A DNA stretch of 64,000 nucleotides from Psychromonas sp. L1A2 (GCF_009828855.1 NZ_WUAG01000002.1:682001-746000), one strand, 5' to 3'. Positions 28,319 to 38,760 are shown, counted from the stretch's first letter. Notes: generated by a model from the sequence alone, not told the origin. Made by a program: numbers and translations.

Positions 28319-29359
28319 ATGACCTCAAGACGTAAATTTTTAACAGGTGCAGCTGCACTAACAGCTGGTACCGTGTTGGCACCAGCAAAAACATTTGCAG
28401 CTTCCCCTAAGATAAAATGGCGTATGCAAACTTATGCAGGCCCAGCACTTGCTGAGCATGTTGTTAAACCTGCTATCGAAGCATTTAACCGTATTGCCGG
28501 TGAAGAGATGCAAATTGAACTTTATTTTGCAGATCAATTAGTACCAACTGGCGAATTATTCCGTGCGCTACAAAAAGGGATCATTGATGCCGTTCAGTCT
28601 GATGATGACTCTATGGCCTCTCCAACAGAAGTGACAACATTTGGTGGTTACTTTCCTTTTGGTAGCCGTTATTCATTGGATGTACCTGTTTTATTCAACC
28701 AATACGGTTTAGATAAAATCTGGAAAGAAGAATACGCAAAATTTGGCATCAAACATATTTCTGCTGGTGCATGGGATCCATGTCATTTTGCAACCAAAAA
28801 ACCAATTAACAGCTTGGCAGACTTGAAAGGATTAAGAGTATTTACCTTCCCTACTGCAGGTCGTTTTATGGCTAAATATGGTGTCGTGCCGGTTTCTATT
28901 CCATGGGAAGACGTGGAAGTAGCTCTTCAAACTGGTGAGCTAGATGGTATTGCATGGTCAGGTATTACCGAAGATTACACTGTAGGTTGGTCTAAAGTAA
29001 CAGATTACTTCCTAACCAATAACATTTCTGGAGCTTGGATTGGTCACTTCTTTGCCAATATGGATCGCTACAACGAACTTCCAGAACATTTGAAAGAATT
29101 ATTAGCATTATGTATGGAAACGTCGCATTACTACCGTCAATGGTGGTACTGGGGTGGTGAAGCGCAATTACGCGTTAACGGTCCAGATATGAAATTAACC
29201 ACGATTCCAGATGAAGAATGGGCACAAGTTGAAGCGGATGCTCGTGTTTTCTGGGATGAAATTGCAAAAGAATCTCCAACAAAAGCAAAAATTGTTGAGA
29301 TCTTTAAGCAATACAATGCGGATATGGAAAAAGCAGGTCGACCTTACCGTTACAGCTAA
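28319..29359 (+). CDS. TRAP transporter substrate-binding protein, Tat-type signal
   Basis: 346 residues of the DctP family, periplasmic. The N-terminus MTSRRKFLTGAAALTAG carries a twin-arginine motif (SRRKFL) and ends in ...KTFA before ASPKIKW, so export by the Tat system encoded at 9.8-11.4 kb is predicted. The mature part has the family's PVSIPWEDVEVALQTGELDG and AWIGHFFANMDRY-type segments, with an Arg-containing pocket region. Such Tat-type TRAP proteins often bind keto acids or related organic acids, but the substrate is not established here. A strong terminator follows. Confidence 0.9.
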   Translation: MTSRRKFLTGAAALTAGTVLAPAKTFAASPKIKWRMQTYAGPALAEHVVKPAIEAFNRIAGEEMQIELYFADQLVPTGELFRALQKGIIDAVQSDDDSMASPTEVTTFGGYFPFGSRYSLDVPVLFNQYGLDKIWKEEYAKFGIKHISAGAWDPCHFATKKPINSLADLKGLRVFTFPTAGRFMAKYGVVPVSIPWEDVEVALQTGELDGIAWSGITEDYTVGWSKVTDYFLTNNISGAWIGHFFANMDRYNELPEHLKELLALCMETSHYYRQWWYWGGEAQLRVNGPDMKLTTIPDEEWAQVEADARVFWDEIAKESPTKAKIVEIFKQYNADMEKAGRPYRYS

Positions 29360-29370
29360 ATATCAGTTTA

Positions 29371-29405
29371 AAGAACAGCAGCAAAACTTGCTGCTGTTCT
29401 TTTTA
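29371..29405 (+). terminator. Terminator of the TRAP operon
   Basis: A 14-bp stem AAGAACAGCAGCAA / TTGCTGCTGTTCTT with a 3-nt loop followed by TTTT, 11 nt after the binding-protein stop. Confidence 0.9.
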
Positions 29406-29439
29406 ATAATAACAATTGGATTGGATCATTTAAGAAAAC

Positions 29440-29931
29440 TCAACCCAATAATAAATCACCATCGATAGGATTAAACACAGTACAACTATCAATCAAGGCT
29501 TTAGCCGTTAGTTTAGGTACTCCGTAAGCTTCTGTAGTAACTTGATAAACGTCTTTTACTTTATCCAACAAAATCGCAAAATCACCGTCTCCCGTTAGTA
29601 AAATGATCGTATCGACTGAAGGTGCAACTTCCATCACATCAATAGTAATACCCACATCCCAATCGCCCTTTGCTGTGCCATCACTACGTTGAATAAACGG
29701 TTTTAGTTTTACATCAAATCCCACGTATTTTAAGACTTCTTGAAACTTCTGTTGTTGATTATCGCCACGATCAATCGCGTAAGCATAAGCACAAGCACAA
29801 GCACAAACAATATCACCTTGAGCTGCTATTTTTTGCCATAACTTACGGTAGTTAAACTGTTTCCCATAAGCCTGACGCGTGGTGTAATAGATATTTTGAA
29901 CGTCAGCAAAAACTGCAATTTTTTTATTCAT
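29440..29931 (-). CDS. NYN domain protein, LabA/DUF88 family (copy 2)
   Basis: 163 residues, near-identical to the copy at 23.4 kb through the catalytic core (VFADVQNIYY, GDWDVGITIDVM, LLTGDGDFAILL). It differs by a small in-frame expansion, CACACAYAYA for CAYAYA, made of repeated GCACAA units at about 29787-29808 (read on the plus strand). The end differs too (NPIDGDLLLG). The duplicate suggests transfer or segmental duplication together with tag. Confidence 0.82.
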   Translation of the reverse strand: MNKKIAVFADVQNIYYTTRQAYGKQFNYRKLWQKIAAQGDIVCACACAYAYAIDRGDNQQQKFQEVLKYVGFDVKLKPFIQRSDGTAKGDWDVGITIDVMEVAPSVDTIILLTGDGDFAILLDKVKDVYQVTTEAYGVPKLTAKALIDSCTVFNPIDGDLLLG

Positions 29932-30131
29932 GTGTAGCCTTGGCAGTTAAAAATACATTATATCAATCACATTAATTCATATGATTAATACAATGTTTTA
30001 AGGTGCCTGTCATCGCATATTATTCAGAATGAAATACCTGATTTTTAAGTGGATTTCCTTTATCAAAGAAACTGACTATTTGATTTACAAAATAGATTTA
30101 TTGTTCGCCAATAAAGGCAAGATACTTACCA

Positions 30132-30860
30132 TTACAGTAGATACCCACCATCAACTTCAATCGTCACATTACGTAATGGTTTTGAAGCATCTTCAAGCAG
30201 ATATTGAATTGAACCAACATGATCTTCAGCTCTTAACTCTCGCCCTAATGGTGTTGCTTTCAAACTTTCAAACACGGCAGTTTGCTGCTCTGTACTCATG
30301 CCTGCTTTTGAATGAATTTCTGTTGCTGTAATACCCGGACGAACTGAATTAACACGAATACCCAAATCAGCCAACTCTACGTTTAATACGTGAATAACGG
30401 CTTCAAATGCCGCTTTACTTGCAGAATAAACTGCAGCACCAGGGAAACCTTTTTGTACCACAATAGAAGAAACAAACACCACGCTTGAAGGGTTTGCTAA
30501 ACAAGGTTGTAATGCTTGCAAGGTAAAGAACGGCCCTTTAGTATTAACAGCGATCATTTCATCAAAATGCTCTGGTGTAGCATTCATAAATGGACTTGGG
30601 TGAAAAATACCCGCGTTTAAGACAACGCCATCCAACGTAATACCGTCATCTTTTAATGATTTCCCAAGTGCTGCTAATTGAGCGAGATCGGCACTGTCAG
30701 CCAAATACGCTTTAACACCAAGGTCAGCAACAACTGCATCTAACTTTTGTTGGTTTCTACCCGTAATAATCACGTTATTTCCTAATGTGACATTATGTTT
30801 TGCCAACGCTAAGCCAATACCTGAGGTCGCACCTGTAATTAAAATCGTTTTAATTTGCAT
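30132..30860 (-). CDS. Short-chain dehydrogenase/reductase
   Basis: 242 residues of the classical SDR family, NAD(P)-dependent, cytoplasmic. The cofactor motif TGATSGIGLALA, the NAG motif (VLNAGIF), the catalytic Ser and YSASKAAF Tyr-x3-Lys are all present, and RPGITATEI follows as usual. It is divergent from a LysR regulator with a 143-nt gap, a classic regulator-target pair. The substrate cannot be predicted. Confidence 0.87.
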   Translation of the reverse strand: MQIKTILITGATSGIGLALAKHNVTLGNNVIITGRNQQKLDAVVADLGVKAYLADSADLAQLAALGKSLKDDGITLDGVVLNAGIFHPSPFMNATPEHFDEMIAVNTKGPFFTLQALQPCLANPSSVVFVSSIVVQKGFPGAAVYSASKAAFEAVIHVLNVELADLGIRVNSVRPGITATEIHSKAGMSTEQQTAVFESLKATPLGRELRAEDHVGSIQYLLEDASKPLRNVTIEVDGGYLL

Positions 30861-31003
30861 ATTATTGTTCCCACTATTTTATGATTACTTTTATGTACTT
30901 TTATATAGCCACAAAGCTTAACCTCTTTTATAGTTCCTTATTAGCTACCAATTGGTTAACTATAAGTTTCCATTTTAGAAACAATCAATAATAAGAAAAC
31001 GCG

Positions 31004-31918
31004 ATGAACAAACTACACAATCACCTTTCTCATTTGTATTTATTTTATAACGTAGCGCGTTTAGGTAGCTTTCAAGCAGTAGCAACCAAATACAATTTAC
31101 CTCGATCTTCAGTCAGCAAAAAAATACAACAACTTGAAGAACAAGTGGGTCAACGCCTTATTCAAAGAAGTACACGCAAACTAAGTTTAACCGATGCAGG
31201 GCGAGATTTATTAGCCGCCTCAGCATCATTAAGTAAAGTTGTAGAGTCCTCTCAGCGAGTGATTGAAAAACATGAATCTACACTATCAGGGACGGTTAAA
31301 ATAAGTTGTACCGTGCTCATTGGAGAAAAATATCTCCTGCCTTTGATGCATTTATTACGTGAGGAATATCCAGCCATTTCACTAGAGCTTTATTTTAATG
31401 ATGATCCTGTTGATTTATTAGCGCAAGAAATTGATATTGCTATTCGCATTGGTCACTTACCTGATTCCTCTTTAATGGCGAGAAAAATCTGCGATAAACG
31501 TTTAGGTTGGTTCGCCAGCACTGACTATTTAAAAAAACATGGCACACCTGTCACTCCTGATGATTTAACCGAACATCAATGCATTATTTTTAAGAATCAA
31601 AGCATTACACTAGATCATTGGTCATTCAAACAAGACAATGGCGATATCATCAAAGTCCGAGCGCAAAACAATATTGCAACGGATAACGGACACGCGTTAG
31701 TTGAAATGGCTCGACTTGGGTTAGGTGTAATAATGATTGATGCGATATTAATCAAAGACAATATACAGAATGGGTCATTAGTGCCTATTTTAACGGATTG
31801 GCAACATCCAGATACATTACCAATCAACCTTGTTTGCCTAGGGAGAAACTACAGAAGTCGCGCTTCCACCACCATTTGGGAAGCCTTGTTTGAGCATTTA
31901 CAAAAGACTTTATCTTAA
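31004..31918 (+). CDS. LysR family transcriptional regulator
   Basis: 304 residues. The N-terminal winged helix-turn-helix (about 9-66: FYNVARLGSFQAVATKY, SSVSKKIQQLEEQVGQRL, LTDAGRDLL) is followed by the inducer-binding domain (about 90-295: VKISCTVLIGEKYLLPLM, DIAIRIGHLPDSSLMARK). It probably regulates the divergent short-chain dehydrogenase gene. Confidence 0.9.
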   Translation: MNKLHNHLSHLYLFYNVARLGSFQAVATKYNLPRSSVSKKIQQLEEQVGQRLIQRSTRKLSLTDAGRDLLAASASLSKVVESSQRVIEKHESTLSGTVKISCTVLIGEKYLLPLMHLLREEYPAISLELYFNDDPVDLLAQEIDIAIRIGHLPDSSLMARKICDKRLGWFASTDYLKKHGTPVTPDDLTEHQCIIFKNQSITLDHWSFKQDNGDIIKVRAQNNIATDNGHALVEMARLGLGVIMIDAILIKDNIQNGSLVPILTDWQHPDTLPINLVCLGRNYRSRASTTIWEALFEHLQKTLS

Positions 31919-31960
31919 CGCTTGGATTCTTTAACGTTTTATCGAGCCTTTCACACTCTC

Positions 31961-32524
31961 TTAGGCATTAAAGTGAAAGCAATCCGTTGTATGGTCGTTT
32001 AACAACCCGACAGATTGCATAAATGCATAGACAGTGGTTGGACCTAAAAACTTAAACCCTTTTTTCTTCAACTCTTTACTGATCCGCGTTGATAATTCCG
32101 TTGACGCAGGTACTTCTTCTCTTGATTGCCAATGACCGACGAGAGTTTTGTTATCAGTAAACTGCCAGATGTAATCAGAAAAACTGCCGAATTCCTTTTG
32201 CACATTCAAAATACATTGAGCGTTATTAATAATCGCTGAGATTTTTGCTCGGTGTCGAACAATGCCTGCATCTAAAACTAATTCTTCAATTTTAGCCTCA
32301 TCAAATGCCGCCACTGTTTTTAAATCAAACTGATTAAATGCAGCGCGATAACCTTCACGTTTATTCAATATAGTGTGCCAGCTTAACCCTGACTGACACA
32401 GTTCTAAAGACAATGCTTCAAAGAGTTTTGCATCATCATGAACAGGAACGCCTCATTCGGCATCGTGGTAGGCTTCTTCCAATTTGGTTTTTAAAGCCCA
32501 CTGGCATTTTGTTGTTTGGTTCAT
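31961..32524 (-). pseudogene. tag: tag duplicate inactivated by a nonsense codon
   Basis: A second 3-methyladenine glycosylase I gene. Translation from ATG 32524 runs KTKLEEAYHDAE and then meets TGA at 32455-32453 where the intact copy has TGG in EWGVP. The frame then continues unchanged to the end (residues equivalent to 25-189), so a single base change inactivated it. A shorter protein could start at an internal codon (the 150-residue frame ending at 31961), but it would lack the N-terminal zinc ligands. Confidence 0.88.
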
Positions 32525-33324
32525 TTGCAATGATGGCCTTTGAATGTGTTGGATTTGTTTTTATACAGTAATGAAAAGGTTGAGGTTTGGCTAGTCGCAG
32601 TTTGTTTGTTTTTTTTATTTGGGAGTTTTAGCTCGTCTTCGCTCGTCGACTCATTTTGATGTTTATTAGCTTTGGGTTTCGCCCTATCGGCGAGTGACTT
32701 TCTTTTGCTTGCCCAAATGAAAGTAACCAAAGAAAAAGGCACACCGAATCGCTTTTTAATCCCAATCAATTCCTTCATTTTAAACGTATCGTTTCGGACG
32801 TGCATCCATGCACTAGCCTCAACTAACCCAAACATCCTGTTTGGTTTTACTAAAATGAATCCATTGCTTGGGAAAACTCAACGGTGGGAATTGATGTAGC
32901 CACATTGACCTAAGCTTTATCGTAACTAATTGATAGAGCTAACTTCAACTATTGGATATCCCATACTTTTTAAAGAAAGTTCTACATTGGTTGGATCAGA
33001 AAGTGATTCGGTGTCAGTCTTTTTGCCTGTTGTGGGTAAAAAGTTTCTTCTGACAAGAAAAAGTAGAGTCGCCGACAGGGCGAAAATACTGCATACTATA
33101 ATCAAAATGACCCGACGAGCGCAGACGAGCTAACACTCAAAAACTCGCTAGAATAATGAATCAAAAATTCAACCGAACCAAATAATATGTATTCCTACAA
33201 GGGCAATGGGAACGAGCCGAAACTCAAACAGCAAATACAAAAAAAACCCTTATTATCACTCCAGTAATCATCTACTGAAAAATAATAAGGGCTTAAATTA
33301 CGCTAAATTTTTGCGTAACTAAAA

Positions 33325-33482
33325 ATCCAACCTTCTAACTGCCTACAAAATTATTTCTTGGCCCGTTTTGTTTCTTAGCACTTCCCGTTCTTGCACCTGA
33401 GCGAACACCATCTTTATGGGGTACTTTTGGTGATTTTGGTTTTTTAACTTGTTTCTCGTGTGTACCTAATACAGAAGGTTGT
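33325..33482 (-). pseudogene. Truncated rhlE 3'-end copy 1
   Basis: Matches the last about 50 codons of rhlE (34629-34778) with scattered substitutions, including [15 protein letters not shown] sequence. The match stops abruptly after GGTTG, where sequence TTAAATGTATTGGACAGCC begins. Confidence 0.75.
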
Positions 33483-33960
33483 TAAATGTATTGGACAGCC
33501 ACTCATTGAAATCAACAATATCAATAAGTTAATAAAAAACGATACTCAATGTGGCTGCGATAACTTCCCCGTAGAGTTTTTCTGAATCAATTACAGACTT
33601 CAGCAAGCTAAGGCAGGAAGCCGTTGCTAGCTCATTTCGAGACATGGATGTCGAGTATGAGCGGTGCGTTTAGAAGGCTGTTATTTATTCAGATCAAAAA
33701 ACGAATTGGGGCGATTTTCTTTTGGTTCTGTTTTCTTTGTTCGTATAAAGAAAATGAACTCGCCGACAGGGCGAAAATACTGCAACTAACAATCAAAATG
33801 ATCCGACGAGTGCAGACGAGCTAAAGCTCAATCAAGACAATAAAATATACATTCCCACAGAGACAATGGAAATGAGCCAAGCTAAAAAACTCAAACAACA
33901 GATACAAAAAAGCCCCTATTATCAGTCCAGCAACCATCTACTGAAAAAATAATAAGGGCT
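33480..33960 (+). repeat. 480-bp direct repeat, unit 1
   Basis: Almost identical to 34107-34587 (only a few single-base differences noticed), with a start-to-start distance of 627 bp. It begins TGTTAAATGTATTGGACAGCC and ends with the rhlE-type terminator. The beginning resembles the end of an insertion sequence (TG terminus), but no transposase remains. Confidence 0.75.
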
Positions 33961-34033
33961 TCTATTAAGCTTTTAATGTCTTAGCTACGCATCACTTTAT
34001 ACGTACCATTTTGCGTAACCAAAACAACCTGTA

Positions 34034-34107
34034 GCCTAACCGCCTACAAAATTATTTCTTGGGCCGTTTTGTTTCTTAACACTTCCCGTTCTTGCACCTG
34101 AGCGAAT
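34034..34107 (-). pseudogene. Truncated rhlE 3'-end copy 2
   Basis: Matches about the last 25 codons of rhlE and stops after GAGCGAA, at the same element boundary TGTTAAATGTATTGG as copy 1. The differing break points with one common border suggest insertion of an element or recombination at its end. Confidence 0.72.
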
Positions 34108-34587
34108 GTTAAATGTATTGGACAGCCACTCATTGAAATCAACAATATCAATAAGTTAATAAAAAACGATACTCAATGTGGCTGCGATAACTTCCCCGTA
34201 GAGTTTTTCTGAATCAATTACAGACTTCAGCAAGCTAAGGCAGGAAGCCGTTGCTAGCTCATTTCGAGACATGGATGTCGAGTATGAGCGGTGCGTTTAG
34301 AAGGCTGTTATTAATTCAGATCAAAAAACGAATTGGGGCGATTTTCTTTTGGTTCTGTTTTCTTTGTTCGTATAAAGAAAATGAACTCGCCGACAGGGCG
34401 AAAACACTGCAACTAACAATCAAAATGATCCGACGAGCGCAGACGAGCTAAAGCTCAATCAAGACAATAAAATATACATTCCCACAGAGACAATGGAAAT
34501 GAGCCAAGCTAAAAAACTCAAACAACAGATACAAAAAAGCCCCTATTATCAGTCCAGCAACCATCTACTGAAAAAATAATAAGGGCT
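34107..34587 (+). repeat. 480-bp direct repeat, unit 2
   Basis: Second unit of the direct repeat. Its high identity with the first suggests recent duplication. It directly abuts the intact rhlE gene's terminator. Confidence 0.75.
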
Positions 34588-34588
34588 T
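34533..34588 (-). terminator. rhlE terminator
   Basis: AAGCCC-TATTAT arms pair across about 30 nt, and the minus strand continues CTTTTTTG. The same structure is repeated at about 33237-33290 and 33908-33960. Confidence 0.6.
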
Positions 34589-34628
34589 AAATTACGCTAA
34601 ATTTTTGCGTAACTAAAAATCCAACCTT

Positions 34629-35915
34629 CTAACCGCCTACAAAATTATTTCTTGGGCCGTTTTGTTTCTTAGCACTTCCGGTTCTTGCGCCAGAACGAAC
34701 ACCGTCTTTATGAGGTACTTTTGGTGATTTTGGTTTTTTAACTTGTTTCTCGTGTGTACCTAATACAGAAGGTTGTAATGGTTCACCAGGTTCGAAACCT
34801 GCAAATATTTTGCGTGGAATAACCTTTTTAATAAGACGTTCAATATCTTTTAATAATTTGAATTCTTCTTGGCAAACTAATGATACCGCTAAACCTTCAT
34901 TACCAGCACGACCAGTACGGCCGATACGATGAACGTAGTCTTCACTTACATTAGGCAAGTCAAAGTTAACTACGTTAGGCAGTTGGTCGATATCAATACC
35001 ACGTGCAGCAATATCAGTTGCCACTAATACTTGGATTTGGCTGTCTTTAAACTGCGCTAATGCTTTAGTACGTGCACCTTGGCTTTTATTACCATGGATA
35101 GCTGCACTACGAATACCACGTGCATCTAAGTTTTTAACCAGACGATTTGCACCGTGTTTAGTTTTTACAAACACTAAAACTTGACGCCATTTATTATCAA
35201 GAATTAACTGGCTCAATAAAGCGGTCTTTTTAGTCTTATCGACTTCATATAGCGCCTGCTCGATTTTCTCAACCGTTGTATTACGCGGGCTTACTGAAAT
35301 CTCAACAGGATTATTAACTAAGCCTTTTGCTAATGAACGAATTTCATCAGAGAAAGTAGCAGAGAATAATAAGTTTTGGCGTTTAGGCGGTAAGGCTTTA
35401 AGGATCTTTTTAATATCGTGAATGAAGCCCATATCTAACATACGGTCAGCTTCATCTAAAATTAACACTTCTAACTGTTGAAAACGCACTGCATTTTGCT
35501 GATATAAGTCTAATAAACGACCCGGCGTTGCCACCAAAATATCTATTCCGCCACGTAACATTTGCATTTGCGGGTTAATTTTCACTCCGCCGTATACAAC
35601 CATGCTGCGTAATGACATGTTTTGGCCATATTTTTGTACGCTTGCTTGAACTTGAGCCGCTAGCTCACGTGTTGGCGTTAGTATCAGTGCACGAACTTGA
35701 TTCGGCTTAGCGCGTTCACCTTTTTCTAGCATTGCTAATAATGGCAATGTAAACCCAGCAGTTTTCCCGGTGCCAGTTTGTGCAGCAGCCATGACATCTT
35801 TACCTGCTAATACAGCAGGAATAGCTTGCTCTTGGATTGGGGAAGGCGTTTCGTAGCCAGCATTTTTCACTGCTTCTACTAACGATGCGGGTAAACCTAG
35901 GGAATCAAAACTCAT
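34629..35915 (-). CDS. rhlE: ATP-dependent RNA helicase RhlE
   Basis: A DEAD-box RNA helicase of about 428 residues from ATG 35915 (MSFDSLGLP); 22 residues upstream in frame are not family-like. Motifs: Q motif ([10 protein letters not shown]), [43 protein letters not shown] and [10 protein letters not shown]. The basic C-terminal tail ([13 protein letters not shown]...) is typical of RhlE. It probably acts in ribosome assembly or RNA remodelling at low temperature. Its 3' end has been copied twice downstream. Confidence 0.94.
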   Translation of the reverse strand: MSFDSLGLPASLVEAVKNAGYETPSPIQEQAIPAVLAGKDVMAAAQTGTGKTAGFTLPLLAMLEKGERAKPNQVRALILTPTRELAAQVQASVQKYGQNMSLRSMVVYGGVKINPQMQMLRGGIDILVATPGRLLDLYQQNAVRFQQLEVLILDEADRMLDMGFIHDIKKILKALPPKRQNLLFSATFSDEIRSLAKGLVNNPVEISVSPRNTTVEKIEQALYEVDKTKKTALLSQLILDNKWRQVLVFVKTKHGANRLVKNLDARGIRSAAIHGNKSQGARTKALAQFKDSQIQVLVATDIAARGIDIDQLPNVVNFDLPNVSEDYVHRIGRTGRAGNEGLAVSLVCQEEFKLLKDIERLIKKVIPRKIFAGFEPGEPLQPSVLGTHEKQVKKPKSPKVPHKDGVRSGARTGSAKKQNGPRNNFVGG

Positions 35916-36126
35916 ATAAAATCTCATTAAAGTACGGCACTTGCCATTAGACGCGTAGCTTACCTTAAGCTTCGCGATCAAGCTATGTGTTAGTTTTATT
36001 GCGACACAACTTTGCTTGATAAAAATGATGCATGAATTTCATACAATTCAAAGGTGATTAACCTCACGGTATCTGTATAATACCCATCTTTAAAAAAGCA
36101 ATACTCAAACAATTTAGGAATAAGCC

Positions 36127-37719
36127 GTGTTAAGTACAAATAACATCACCATGCAATTTGGTGCGAAACCACTTTTTGAAAACATCTCTGTTAAATTTGG
36201 TACTGGGAACCGTTACGGTTTAATCGGTGCAAATGGTTGTGGTAAGTCAACTTTCATGAAAATCTTAACGGGTGATCTGGAGCCTAGTGCAGGTAATGTG
36301 ACCAGAGATCCTAACGAACGTATTGCTAAACTACACCAAGACCAGTTTGCTTTTGAAGAACACACAGTACTCGATACAGTATTGATGGGCCACAAAGAGA
36401 TGTGGGAAGTCATGAACGAGCGTAATCGTATTTACTCATTACCTGAAATGACTGAAGCTGAAGGAATGCACGTTGGCGATTTGGAAAATCAATTCGCTGA
36501 AATGGATGGTTACACTGCCGATTCACGTGCAGGGGAAATATTACTGAGCGTTGGTATTCCACTTGATCAACATTACGGCCCAATGTCAGACATTGCACCA
36601 GGTTGGAAACTACGTGTATTGCTAGCACAAGTACTTTTCTCTAATCCAGATATCATGTTACTCGATGAGCCAACCAATAACTTGGACATCGATACTATTC
36701 GTTGGTTAGAAACTGAATTAAAAGCACGCCAATGTACTATGGTCATCATTTCGCATGACCGTCATTTCTTAAATTCAGTCTGTTCGCACATGGCAGATAT
36801 CGATTATGGCGAACTGCGTCTTTTCCCTGGTAACTACGACGAATACATGACGGCGGCAACACAAACTCGTGAACGTTTATTATCTGAAAATGCGAAGAAA
36901 AAAGCACAACTATCTGAGTTACAAGACTTTGTAAGCCGTTTCTCTGCAAACGCATCAAAAGCTAAGCAAGCAACATCACGTGCGAAACAAATGGATAAGA
37001 TTGAACTAGCAGAAGTTAAAGCATCTAGCCGTGTTAATCCTTACATTGTATTCAAGCAAGAGAAGAAACTGTTCCGTAACGCGCTAGAAACAATTGATAT
37101 GACAAAAAGCTTTGAAAATACATTATTCAAAGACTTAAACCTGATGGTTGAAGTGGGCGAACGTGTCGCTATCATCGGTCAAAATGGCGTAGGTAAAACA
37201 ACATTATTACGTACATTAATGGGTGAAATTGAATTATCTTCTGGTCAATACAAATGGTCTGAAAATGCACATTTAGGGTATTACGCACAGGATCATTCAT
37301 CTGATTTTGAAAAAGATCAAAACCTAATGGATTGGATGGGCCAATGGATGCACGAAGGTGATGACGAACAAGCCGTTCGTGGTACGTTAGGGCGTTTATT
37401 ATTTGGTGCAAATGACATTACTAAGTCTGTAAAAATCATCTCTGGTGGTGAGCAAGGACGTATGTTATTTGGTAAGTTGATGATGAATAAACCAAACATT
37501 TTATTAATGGATGAACCAACTAATCACTTGGATATGGAATCGATTGAGTCATTAAACTTAGCCTTAGAAAACTACGAAGGCACGTTATTATTCGTCAGTC
37601 ATGACCGTGAATTTGTATCTTCACTAGCAACACGCATCATCGAAATCAAAAAAGATAAAGTAGTTGATTTCCACGGTACTTATGAAGAGTACCTAAAATC
37701 TCAAGGCGTTGCTGAATAA
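36127..37719 (+). CDS. ybiT: ABC-F family ATPase YbiT
   Basis: A soluble ABC-F protein with two ATPase domains, likely acting on ribosomes. 530 residues, equal to E. coli YbiT. Walker A motifs are [11 protein letters not shown] and [11 protein letters not shown], the second signature is [13 protein letters not shown], and Walker B is [10 protein letters not shown] and [10 protein letters not shown]. The linker between the domains (about 235-310) is Lys/Ala-rich with [14 protein letters not shown]. The start is GTG at 36127, with AGGAA upstream. A strong terminator follows. Confidence 0.95.
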   Translation: MLSTNNITMQFGAKPLFENISVKFGTGNRYGLIGANGCGKSTFMKILTGDLEPSAGNVTRDPNERIAKLHQDQFAFEEHTVLDTVLMGHKEMWEVMNERNRIYSLPEMTEAEGMHVGDLENQFAEMDGYTADSRAGEILLSVGIPLDQHYGPMSDIAPGWKLRVLLAQVLFSNPDIMLLDEPTNNLDIDTIRWLETELKARQCTMVIISHDRHFLNSVCSHMADIDYGELRLFPGNYDEYMTAATQTRERLLSENAKKKAQLSELQDFVSRFSANASKAKQATSRAKQMDKIELAEVKASSRVNPYIVFKQEKKLFRNALETIDMTKSFENTLFKDLNLMVEVGERVAIIGQNGVGKTTLLRTLMGEIELSSGQYKWSENAHLGYYAQDHSSDFEKDQNLMDWMGQWMHEGDDEQAVRGTLGRLLFGANDITKSVKIISGGEQGRMLFGKLMMNKPNILLMDEPTNHLDMESIESLNLALENYEGTLLFVSHDREFVSSLATRIIEIKKDKVVDFHGTYEEYLKSQGVAE

Positions 37720-37757
37720 GCTAATCGCTGAATAAACGAATGGTTCAATAACCGACC

Positions 37758-37804
37758 AAAACATCGCTCTATGAATTAAAAAATTAGAGCGATGTTTTAT
37801 TTTT
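37758..37804 (+). terminator. Terminator of ybiT
   Basis: 14-bp arms (AAAACATCGCTCTA with TAGAGCGATGTTTT) and a T-rich tail TTTTATTTTT, 40-85 nt after the ybiT stop. Confidence 0.88.
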
Positions 37805-37824
37805 AACACTTACCTTCAAAAGAA

Positions 37825-38720
37825 TAATACACAAAACCCTTCGGTCTAAAGCTAACATCCCAACATGTCATCGCCTTTTGCTATTGATGATCTAATCTAG
37901 AATAAAAACCAACACACAAAACCCTGCAGGCTAAAGCCAGCGCCCCAAGGTCAGTAACCTTCTAATTATTGACTTTCTAGCTAAAAATAAAAGCAATACA
38001 CAAAATCCCGCAGGCTAAAGCCAGCGCCCCAAGGTCAAAAGATCGAGCATTATGAATGTTTAATTGTTTTGGTTTTGGTTTTGGTTTTGGTTTTGGGCGC
38101 ATGGCGAATTAGGCGAAGCCTAGTGTTATGAGCGGAGGAGCTCTGCGAGTCCTGTTTTCAGCTTGCAGGGGTTTTGGTGTTAAGGTTAAATTTTATGTTA
38201 TGTTATTAATTTTCTAATCCAAAGCAAAGAACTACACAAAAATCCTACAGGCTGAAGCCAGCGCCCCAAGGTTCATCAACCTTTTGCTATTGGTTTTTAA
38301 TCTAAAATAAAAGCAACACACAAATTCTGCAGGCTAAAGCCAGCGCCCCAAGGTCAAAAGATCGAGCATTATTAATGTTTAATTGTTTTGATTTTGATTT
38401 GGGGGCGCATGGCGAATTGGGCGAAGCCTAGTGTTATGAGCGGAGGAGCTCTGCGAGTCCTGTTTTTAGCTTGCAGGGGTTTTGGTGTTTTGGTGTTAAG
38501 GTTAAATTTTATATGCTATTAATGATCTAATCTAGAATAAAAATAACACACAAAACCCTGCAGGCTAAAGCCAGCGCCCCTGTGTCAGTAACCTTCTAAT
38601 TATTGACTCTCTAGCTAAAAATAAAAACAACACACAAAACCCTGCAGGCTGAAGCCAGCGTCACAAGGTCCAAAAGTCAAAGGTCAAAGGTCAAAGGTCA
38701 AAAACCTCATCGTTCGATGA
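37825..38720. repeat. 84-bp repeat array I with inverted long forms
   Basis: At least six copies of the short core CTGCAGGCTAAAGCCAGCGCC (near 37924, 38008, 38247, 38329, 38559 and 38643) plus a degenerate one near 37838. Two inverted long forms (about 38095-38171 and 38401-38479) are interleaved, with a (GGTTTT)5 run before the first. At 38664-38700 TCAAAGG is repeated in tandem. No gene is supported between ybiT and chrA. Confidence 0.82.
38095..38171 (+). repeat. Long hairpin form of the repeat (L1)
   Basis: Begins GGGCGCATGGCGAATTAGG and ends CAGCTTGCAGGGG. It contains TAGGC-GAA-GCCTA and GCGGAG-GAG-CTCTGC hairpins (one G-U pair). Similar forms are at 38401-38479, 40178-40252, 40515-40593 and 40776-40853. 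It is the inverse of the short form with about 50 extra nt in the middle. Confidence 0.7.
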
Positions 38721-38760
38721 TATAGATTAAGAGGTTTAGTATTTCAAACTAACTTGCGAT

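Larger units (their letters stand above)
32525..34628. repeat. Repeat-rich region downstream of rhlE: dispersed modules and three rhlE-end copies
   Basis: No true gene is supported; the short frames here are repeat artefacts. 32531-32940 mirrors 24538-25160. From 33062 to 34590 a module (CGACAGGGCGAAAATACTGC ... GACGAGC, then ACAATGGAAATGAGCC, then a GCCC/GGGC terminator) occurs three times, each followed by an rhlE 3' end. Confidence 0.75.

Noticed and set aside
32672-32899. 75-residue frame (LLLAQMKVTKEKGTPN...)
   Set aside because: It spans a widespread extragenic repeat (TTTCTTTTGCTTGCCC) that often gives false gene calls.
33624-34451. Two 66-residue frames (MLAHFETWMSSMSG...)
   Set aside because: They are identical because they lie in the duplicated 480-bp unit; codon pattern and lack of homologous features suggest non-coding repeat.
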